Shown here piece after piece: positions 1 to 5,150 of a stretch of 27,117 bases of DNA. Position numbers and translations under genes: made by a program. Within the stretch, counting starts at the first letter, position 1, and each line of letters starts with the position of its first letter. Source of the DNA: CAG-791 sp045117315 (lineage in GTDB: Bacteria > Bacillota > Clostridia > Lachnospirales > Lachnospiraceae); the NCBI GenBank assembly GCA_045117315.1, contig JBGUNJ010000182.1, forward strand, positions 1-27,117, in the 5' to 3' direction. The notes beneath the pieces were generated by a model. That model saw nothing but the letters and a program-made list of their open reading frames with translations. It was not told the origin of the DNA and searched no databases.

Positions 1-27
1 AATCTTTTGTGCTTTGATGAATGCCAT
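1..27 (-). CDS. 5' end of an unidentified gene running off the left edge
   Basis: Only nine codons are visible, reading MAFIKAQKI. The start is convincing. An AAGGAG Shine-Dalgarno lies eight bases upstream of the ATG, and a good sigma-A promoter (TTGTGT, 17 bp, TATAAT) lies a further 40 bp upstream. The short N-terminus reminds me of some IS1634/IS4-like DDE transposases of Clostridia, but nine residues cannot establish that. The gene follows hsdS on the same strand, where hsdR or a site-specific recombinase would also be plausible. The 15-bp inverted repeats around its promoter make a recombinase or transposase identity worth testing. Confidence 0.5.
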
Positions 28-71
28 GGGACTACTCCTTAGATAAAGTAGTTTTAAGTAGAACTACATTA

Positions 72-100
72 ATTATAGCAGTCCTATCCCAGAAACACAA
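72..100 (-). promoter_or_regulatory. Sigma-A-type promoter for the left-edge gene
   Basis: Read on the minus strand, a -35 of TTGTGT (95-100) and a perfect -10 TATAAT (72-77) are separated by exactly 17 bp. Transcription should start near position 65, which falls inside the left arm of the 15-bp inverted repeat. The leader is short and ends in a strong Shine-Dalgarno before the ATG at 25-27. Confidence 0.6.
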
Positions 101-110
101 TATTCTGTTG

Positions 111-131
111 AAAAACTGCGGTTTTCCGCAG
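111..131 (-). terminator. Possible Rho-independent terminator after hsdS
   Basis: CTGCGG-TTTT-CCGCAG (116-131) is a perfect six-base-pair hairpin. On the minus strand it is followed by five T residues. It lies about 130 bp beyond the hsdS stop and just upstream of the next gene's promoter, a sensible place to end the hsdM-hsdS transcript. The stem is short, so efficiency is uncertain. Confidence 0.45.
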
Positions 132-262
132 AGGTTGTTAAGAATAGATCAATGTAGTTCTACTTTTACGTCGATCTAAGGATTAATATTTATATTGGAA
201 GACATCTAGTCTCCAATCCGCCATATGAGAGAGAAGGCTACCACAAATTATATAATAAGGTA

Positions 263-1393
263 TTAACCAAAATATTCCTGCATTAAACTATCAAAGAGCA
301 ATTGAGTTTCATCTAGTGCTTTTTGCACCTGCGCTTTGGATTTGTCGACCTGAGCGGCAAAATCATAATACTTGTTCTGCACACTCTTAGGCGGTTTTAT
401 TATCTGAAAAGCAGATACTATAGGAACATTCAAATTCGGCATTGTCTGCCCCACAGCCATTTCTTCAACCGTCCGTTTAAACGATGGAAATGAGATGATT
501 TTTTGTATGTAATCAGCACTCAAATCGCCGTAACTTCGAATCAACAAGCTTCCAGTTCCACACAAAAGCCCTGATTGTTCTACAACTGCGCATCTTCCCA
601 TTTCCCCACGTCGTCCCATAACAACATCACCTTCCTTGAGGTGATATGCAACTAATTCAGAATATTTCTCATCTGATATAGTCAGATTATTATCAGGGAC
701 TATCTTTCCCTCAATAATATGTGAAGGGTTTACAAGCGCGTGTCCCCCTGTAATATAGTCTTCTTTGTGAAGAAGGGAGCCAAAAGGGCCTATTCTTATC
801 TCTGCCTCATCAGACAATGCCTTCTTTTCCCATCCCTTAGGGTTGATAACAGGATCCCCGAAGAGTTCTACAAATCGGGCTTTGATCAGTTCATCAAGAG
901 ACTGCAATTCCTTTTCTCTTAATTCAATGAGCCGTTTTACTCTATCCAGCCTATCGACGATTTTCCTTTGCTCCGCTATAACAGGGATCTCGATAGGGAA
1001 TTCATATAACATAGCAAGTTTAAGGTTATCCCTTACACTTCCAGTTGCAACAGCTCTGATTCTTTGAAGTGCAAAATCACTTTTTAGGTAATAGTATAAA
1101 TATTGCTGATCTAATTGTTCCGATACAGAAAAAACATTGTAAAGCGGACTTACAATTACTCTTTCTTCATTTCTCTGCCAGTCCACCGAACCAACATTTA
1201 TTCGTGAAGGATTAAATGCAAAGCATCCTCTCGGAACAATCTTATATGTTGTTTTATCTTTGCTTGCTACTTCTTTTCCGAAATAGTCTTGGCAAAACCC
1301 TTGCGTATTTGTAACACTAAAAACAGGAATATCTTCATCCTTTTTGTTGCGCACAGAGTATTCCTTAATATAATTTCCAAGCCTGACTTTCAT
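263..1393 (-). CDS. hsdS: Type I restriction-modification specificity subunit HsdS
   Basis: The 376-residue protein has the classic two-half HsdS layout. A first target recognition domain (about 1-138) is followed by a conserved helical spacer (about 139-178) containing EQRKIVDRLDRVKRLIELRE. A second target recognition domain (about 179-330) ends in a second helix (about 335-376). The two domains would each read half of a bipartite DNA site, and the helices set the spacing and dock HsdM. The ATG is preceded by AGGGATAAACAG, an acceptable ribosome site. The gene is 42 bp downstream of the broken RhuM gene and in the same orientation as hsdM, so the three probably share a transcript. The length is slightly below the usual 390-450 residues, but both halves look complete. 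The target sequence cannot be predicted from this. Confidence 0.93.
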   Translation of the reverse strand: MKVRLGNYIKEYSVRNKKDEDIPVFSVTNTQGFCQDYFGKEVASKDKTTYKIVPRGCFAFNPSRINVGSVDWQRNEERVIVSPLYNVFSVSEQLDQQYLYYYLKSDFALQRIRAVATGSVRDNLKLAMLYEFPIEIPVIAEQRKIVDRLDRVKRLIELREKELQSLDELIKARFVELFGDPVINPKGWEKKALSDEAEIRIGPFGSLLHKEDYITGGHALVNPSHIIEGKIVPDNNLTISDEKYSELVAYHLKEGDVVMGRRGEMGRCAVVEQSGLLCGTGSLLIRSYGDLSADYIQKIISFPSFKRTVEEMAVGQTMPNLNVPIVSAFQIIKPPKSVQNKYYDFAAQVDKSKAQVQKALDETQLLFDSLMQEYFG

Positions 1394-1435
1394 CTGTTTA
1401 TCCCTACAAATAACGATTATTCCAAAACCACATTA

Positions 1436-2351
1436 CTAACCAGCAATGCAGTTCATAATAACACTGATCATCATTTCCTTTTCTTCTGGTCTAGACTCCG
1501 CAATCATAATTGTAAGGGCGACCAGAGTGTGATCATCCAATAGTTTTTCTCCTGTTTCGTCGTAGAGAATTCCGTTTCGATCGAGAAAATACAGAAACAT
1601 GGTGGCAGCAATCCGCTTATTTCCATCCCAGAAACTGTGATTCTTAGTAACGAAAGAAAGAAGATTTGCTGCCTTTTCCTCCAGGGTAGGATAGATTTCC
1701 TGTCCTGCAAAGGACTGATATATATTTCCTATACTTCCTTTAAAAGAACCATCTTTTTCTTTTCCAAAGAGATCAGATTCTTCATTAAAGCGCATTTGAT
1801 CTATGACCTTACGGCATTCTTCATAGGACAGGTTATATACTGCTTCAGACCCGTGTCATGTTCTGATGGTCATAAGCATCCAACAGCTCCAATGCAGAAC
1901 TAAAGCATTCAATCACAGACAGAACCTGTCTGCTGTCCAGGGAATCCTGTGTACGTTTCATAAGCCGGACAACATCCCCGAGTTGCTTCAGACGATTTTC
2001 ATTTACTGCATAACCTTGAATCAGATAGTCTTTTAAAATCTTGCTCGCCCACTTGCGGAATTCAATTCCTCTTTTTGATTTCACCCGATAGCCGACGGAG
2101 ATAATGACATCTAGATTATAATAGGCAGGTGCCCTTGAAGCCTTCCCCATACTTCTGTCGAAAAATTCGACAGAAGTATCTTTTTCAAGTTCTCCTTCTT
2201 TAAATATTCTTGAAATATGGTAAGCAATGGAAGATCTTGCAGTATTGAATAACTCGCTCATTTGGTCTTGCGTCAGCCAGACGGTTTCTTTATCTGGAGT
2301 GACCGGTACTTTAAGAGTCAAATCACCGCTTGTGAAGAATGATAATTCCAT
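1436..2351 (-). pseudogene. RhuM-Fic/Doc family gene, frameshifted
   Basis: The first 168 codons (2351 to 1845) encode the RhuM N-terminal region, with a start MELSFFTSGDLTLKVPVTPD and a helix-turn-helix-like stretch. They end abruptly with MTRV and a TGA. In another frame, homology resumes at once with GSEAVYNLSYEECRKVIDQM and continues to 1436. This second part contains a Doc-like Fic motif, HSFWDGNKR. Intact members of this family are single proteins of roughly 300-340 residues, so a net one-base loss or two-base gain near 1846-1855 has split the gene. Such genes are often found between hsdM and hsdS, as here. The Fic motif carries Lys where AMPylating Fic proteins have Gly, as in the Doc kinase toxin. 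A sequencing error cannot be excluded. The start is supported by AGGGGG upstream. Confidence 0.85.
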
Positions 2352-2408
2352 TAGAATACCCCCTGAGCTCTCAGGTAAATTATTAACACAAACAACAAAT
2401 AGTCGTCG

Positions 2409-2437
2409 ATTATAGAACGCTTATCAAAGCTCTACAA
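2409..2437 (-). promoter_or_regulatory. Candidate promoter for the rhuM-hsdS part of the locus
   Basis: On the minus strand, TTGTAG (2432-2437) and TATAAT (2409-2414) are 17 bp apart and about 58 bp upstream of the RhuM start codon. It would allow rhuM and hsdS to be transcribed separately from hsdM. The -35 is only a partial match. Confidence 0.4.
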
Positions 2438-2475
2438 ACTAAACTGCACACTTCCCGTTGCCCGCCTCCTGTTGC

Positions 2476-2525
2476 CCCAACAAATAACATTATTCCTATA
2501 CCCAACAAATAACATTTTTCCTATT
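2476..2525. repeat. 25-bp direct tandem repeat, two copies
   Basis: Units at 2476-2500 and 2501-2525 both begin CCCAACAAATAACATT and end TTCCTAT(A/T), differing at only two positions. They abut exactly, suggesting recent duplication by slippage or a repeated protein-binding site. Confidence 0.8.
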
Positions 2526-2526
2526 C

Positions 2527-2554
2527 TTGACATTATTTTTCTGTATGCTATAAA
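2527..2554 (+). promoter_or_regulatory. Plus-strand promoter-like element facing the hsdM 3' end
   Basis: A consensus TTGACA (2527-2532) is followed after 16 bp by TATAAA (2549-2554). Transcripts would run antisense into the 3' end of hsdM. No gene with a ribosome site follows on this strand, so the product would be a non-coding or antisense RNA, or the match is chance in AT-rich DNA. Confidence 0.35.
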
Positions 2555-2655
2555 TATCGTCGAATTATTCTGGTTTAAAAATCCAACCATCAGCTTTTCA
2601 CTGCGAAAACAATCTATTTTTGCAATGTTTCTTCTTTATCTGGTACAAAAGAAAA

Positions 2656-4158
2656 TCAATTCATAAGGAGTCGCTTCAGCTCTGCCAGTTCCTTCTGGAT
2701 TTCTGCCTCAATATCATCTATCTGCTTAAGTATTTCACTTGTGGGCGGATACTCCACTGGTCTGTAAACTGTCTTTTTATATTTATTGATGCTCAAATCA
2801 TAATCGTTGTCTACAATTTCCTGTTTTGGAACAAAGAAGCTCTGTTCTGTCCTCTCACGTTCCCTTTCTCCCTGAAGGTTATGAAAGCGCTCTATAATGT
2901 CCGGAATATCACTCTCAGATAACGCAGTTCGCTTATCATCCAAAGAGAAGCCATCCGATTTCATATCATAAAACCAGACATTTTCAGTGCCGCCATGACC
3001 GGTTTTAGTGAAAATAAGTATTGCCGTAGAAACGCCGGCATACGGTTTGAACACACCTGAAGGCATGGAAATCACTGCTTCCAAAAGATTTCCTTCGACG
3101 ATTTCTCTCCGGATTGCTTTATGTGCTTTGGAAGATCCGAACAGCACTCCGTCCGGAACAATGCAGGCACATCGGCCTCCAATCTTCAGCATACGTAAAA
3201 ACAATGTCAGAAACAGAAGCTCGGTTTTTTTCGTTTTGCACACTTTAAGCAGATCCGTCGATACTATGTCGTAATCCAGGCTGCCTTTAAAAGGCGGATT
3301 CGCAAGTATCAGCGAATACTTATCCTTATCAGGATTCTGATCAGAAAGGCTGTCCCGATATTCGATGAACGGATTGTCTACTCCATGAGTCATCATGTTC
3401 ATGGCGCCTATGCGCAGCATAGTTCGATCCATGTCGTAACCATGGAACATATGATTCATATAGTGGTCTTTGTTCTGTTTATTAAAAAACACCTCCTGCT
3501 TGCGATTTTCTTTAAGATAATCGCTGACAGCAACAAGGAAACCGGAAGTTCCACATGCCGGATCACATACTATGTCATCGACCTTCGGATCCATCATATC
3601 AACCATCATGCGGATGATATGCCTTGGCGTCCTGAACTGGCCGTTCACTCCGGCAGTAGCTATTTTAGAAAGCAGGTATTCGTAAACATCACCTCGGGTA
3701 TCTGTGCCCTGGATTTGCGCCATCTGCTCATATATTTCGTCCATTGCTGTAACTATTTTGTCCAGCATCAGAGGGGTAGGGACTTTAAAGATTGCATCGC
3801 CCATGTACCTCGAATATGCACTTTCCTTATCTCCGTGCAGTTCCTTGATAAACGGAAAGACCCACTCCTGCACAGTAGAGTACATTTTGGCTGCAGGGAA
3901 ATCATGAAAGACACTCCATTTCAACTGATTTCCATCAATAAGACGGTCTCCCACCTGCACTTCTTCCGCAAATATACTTTTATAGGGAAGTCCCAGCATA
4001 AATGCTTCCTTGGCGCGCACATTATCTGTATCGTCCAAATCGCGGATAAACATCAGATATGTCATTTGCTCGATGACATCCAGAGGATTTGTGAGTCCAC
4101 CTGTCCAGAAAATTTCCCAAAGACCATCTATTTTGCTTTTTAATGTACCTGTTATCAT
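2656..4158 (-). CDS. hsdM: Type I restriction-modification DNA methyltransferase subunit HsdM
   Basis: This N6-adenine methyltransferase subunit modifies the target chosen by HsdS. Counting from the ATG at 4158 (500 residues), it has the helical N-terminal HsdM domain, the GQFRTPRHI segment near 173-181, the SAM-binding motif DPACGTSGF at 199-207, and the catalytic NPPF at 287-290. I chose the ATG at 4156-4158 because GAGGAAG lies eight to fourteen bases upstream; the frame stays open to a TTG at 4174-4176, and an ATG at 4171-4173 has no good ribosome site. The C-terminus ends in a helical stretch expected to contact HsdS. The gene is the first of the locus, followed by the RhuM remnant and hsdS. 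All key motifs are intact, so methylation activity is plausible. The restriction subunit HsdR is not in this window. Confidence 0.95.
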   Translation of the reverse strand: MITGTLKSKIDGLWEIFWTGGLTNPLDVIEQMTYLMFIRDLDDTDNVRAKEAFMLGLPYKSIFAEEVQVGDRLIDGNQLKWSVFHDFPAAKMYSTVQEWVFPFIKELHGDKESAYSRYMGDAIFKVPTPLMLDKIVTAMDEIYEQMAQIQGTDTRGDVYEYLLSKIATAGVNGQFRTPRHIIRMMVDMMDPKVDDIVCDPACGTSGFLVAVSDYLKENRKQEVFFNKQNKDHYMNHMFHGYDMDRTMLRIGAMNMMTHGVDNPFIEYRDSLSDQNPDKDKYSLILANPPFKGSLDYDIVSTDLLKVCKTKKTELLFLTLFLRMLKIGGRCACIVPDGVLFGSSKAHKAIRREIVEGNLLEAVISMPSGVFKPYAGVSTAILIFTKTGHGGTENVWFYDMKSDGFSLDDKRTALSESDIPDIIERFHNLQGERERERTEQSFFVPKQEIVDNDYDLSINKYKKTVYRPVEYPPTSEILKQIDDIEAEIQKELAELKRLLMN

Positions 4159-4213
4159 GTCCTGCTTCCTCATCAATATTAATCATAAAGCTTCTTTACA
4201 TTAATGTATTTGT

Positions 4214-4242
4214 ATTATATAACTGACATTATTTATAAGCAA
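4214..4242 (-). promoter_or_regulatory. Promoter of hsdM
   Basis: On the minus strand, TTGCTT (4237-4242), a 17-bp spacer and a perfect TATAAT (4214-4219) lie about 55 bp upstream of the chosen hsdM start. Confidence 0.55.
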
Positions 4243-4311
4243 TCGAACAATTTTGGTGCTTTCACAGTGCTGACATTCGCGATATTTTTTCATTCATATT
4301 TTTGTATTCAA

Positions 4312-4349
4312 AAAAGGTCTGCACTTTCATATGTGAGTACAGACCTTTT
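4312..4349 (-). terminator. Terminator of the flavoprotein operon, possibly bidirectional
   Basis: Arms AAAAGGTCTGCAC (4312-4324) and GTACAGACCTTTT (4337-4349) pair with one mismatch around a 12-base loop. On the minus strand the stem ends in a T run, placing it as the end of the 7510-4560 transcription unit. The flanking A and T runs could also allow function on the plus strand. Confidence 0.6.
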
Positions 4350-4559
4350 ACGGTTTTTCGAAGCAAACCTTGATTGAGGCTTGAATGAACCTTTATGAAC
4401 CTTGATGGACCTTAAATGAAAAATATCATCTACTCTTTTTTATTCACTGTCCAATATTCTAAGTTTGCGTTTCGGCCATACCATGTCGGATATGCCTTTC
4501 TCGCCATACCATGACGGATAAGCCTTTCCGGCCTACATGCTTCTTTCCGGCCTTATTGC

Positions 4560-5093
4560 TTATAAGCTTCTTCCCAGCTGGTAGGCTTGCTGAGGATAGC
4601 GGCTCCGCCTGGTCATGGCGGGAGCACCGCAGCCATATCCCAGTACCATGCCGCAGTCCCTGAAATTGATGTAGCGGACCAGGGTCTTGTAGTGGGTTTC
4701 GAGAGCGTCAAAAGTCCAGTCGTCCGCATTCCATGCCACTGTCAGCAGGGCAGATTTAAGGTGTCTGCTGTTCAGGCTGCTGTTGTAAGCGCAGAAACGG
4801 TCCACCACTGTTTTCAGCTGGGCGGTCATCCCGTAATAGTAGAGAGGGGTTGCAAAAACCACCATATCACAAGCAAGGAGTTTTTTCCGGATCATTTCCA
4901 CATCGTCTTTCTGAACACAGGGACCTTCATATCCGCATTTCACACAGCCTGTGCAGGGATGGATATCCGCGTGACAGACATCGATGACTTCAACAGTATG
5001 CCCGGCTTCCTCCGCGCCTCGTTTAAAGTTTTCGACCAGAATGCCCGTCGAGCCCTTCCGGTTGGGGCTTCCCATCAATACAATAATCTTCAT
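4560..5093 (-). CDS. NAD(P)H-dependent FMN reductase / iron-sulfur-flavoprotein-like oxidoreductase
   Basis: The 177-residue protein begins MKIIVLMGSPNRKGSTGILV, the phosphate-binding start of the NADPH-dependent FMN reductase fold. Cysteines in PCTGCVKCGYEGPC (about 47-60) resemble the compact 4Fe-4S motif of iron-sulfur flavoproteins. TPLYYYGMTAQLKTVVDRF is the flavin/dimer segment typical of the family. The C-terminus (YPQQAYQLGRSL) looks complete. Function is probably electron transfer from NAD(P)H to FMN or to a partner flavoprotein in the cytosol; substrate unknown. It lies 53 bp behind the 787-residue membrane flavodoxin fusion and is likely co-transcribed. Its ribosome site AGGAGG is the last of three identical copies within a 15-bp tandem repeat. 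Confidence 0.85.
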   Translation of the reverse strand: MKIIVLMGSPNRKGSTGILVENFKRGAEEAGHTVEVIDVCHADIHPCTGCVKCGYEGPCVQKDDVEMIRKKLLACDMVVFATPLYYYGMTAQLKTVVDRFCAYNSSLNSRHLKSALLTVAWNADDWTFDALETHYKTLVRYINFRDCGMVLGYGCGAPAMTRRSRYPQQAYQLGRSL

Positions 5094-5095
5094 AT

Positions 5096-5150
5096 GAACC
5101 TCCTGTCACTGAACCTCCTGTCACTGAACCTCCTGTCACTTTCCTGTCAC
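5096..5150 (-). repeat. 15-bp tandem repeat carrying the Shine-Dalgarno in triplicate
   Basis: On the minus strand AGTGACAGGAGGTTC is repeated exactly three times (5126-5140, 5111-5125, 5096-5110), and a partial fourth copy overlaps the TGA stop of the upstream gene. Every full unit contains AGGAGG. The copy nearest the ATG is correctly placed to initiate the downstream reductase. Copy number could change by slippage, altering translational coupling. Confidence 0.85.

Larger units (their letters stand above)
56..165. repeat. 15-bp perfect inverted repeat flanking a promoter
   Basis: Arms at 56-70 (AAGTAGAACTACATT) and 151-165 (AATGTAGTTCTACTT) are perfect inverted copies separated by 80 bp. 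Each arm also contains an internal dyad, GTAG-NN-CTAC. The segment between the arms holds the promoter of the leftward gene and the 116-131 hairpin. It could be an invertible segment, a pair of operators for a dimeric regulator, or subterminal repeats of an insertion sequence end. Confidence 0.6.
2352..2655. other. Non-coding spacer between hsdM and rhuM
   Basis: This 304-bp AT-rich gap contains no convincing gene. It holds the candidate minus-strand promoter, a two-copy 25-bp tandem repeat at 2476-2525, and immediately after it a plus-strand promoter-like pair. A plus-strand open frame from 2472 has a hydrophobic, low-complexity translation and no ribosome site, so I do not call it. Confidence 0.6.
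4159..4559. other. Spacer marking the boundary between the restriction locus and the redox cluster
   Basis: This 400-bp gap contains the hsdM promoter, the hairpin terminator and a two-copy 28-bp tandem repeat (4475-4529, core GCCATACCATG-CGGATA-GCCTTTC). A degenerate third copy may follow. Around 4378-4420 there are also repeated GAACCTT/GGACCTT words. No gene is seen. Confidence 0.6.

Noticed and set aside
3385..4143. Long plus-strand open frame opposite hsdM (252 codons)
   Set aside because: It is fully antisense to a well-conserved methyltransferase, has no ribosome site, and its translation resembles no family.
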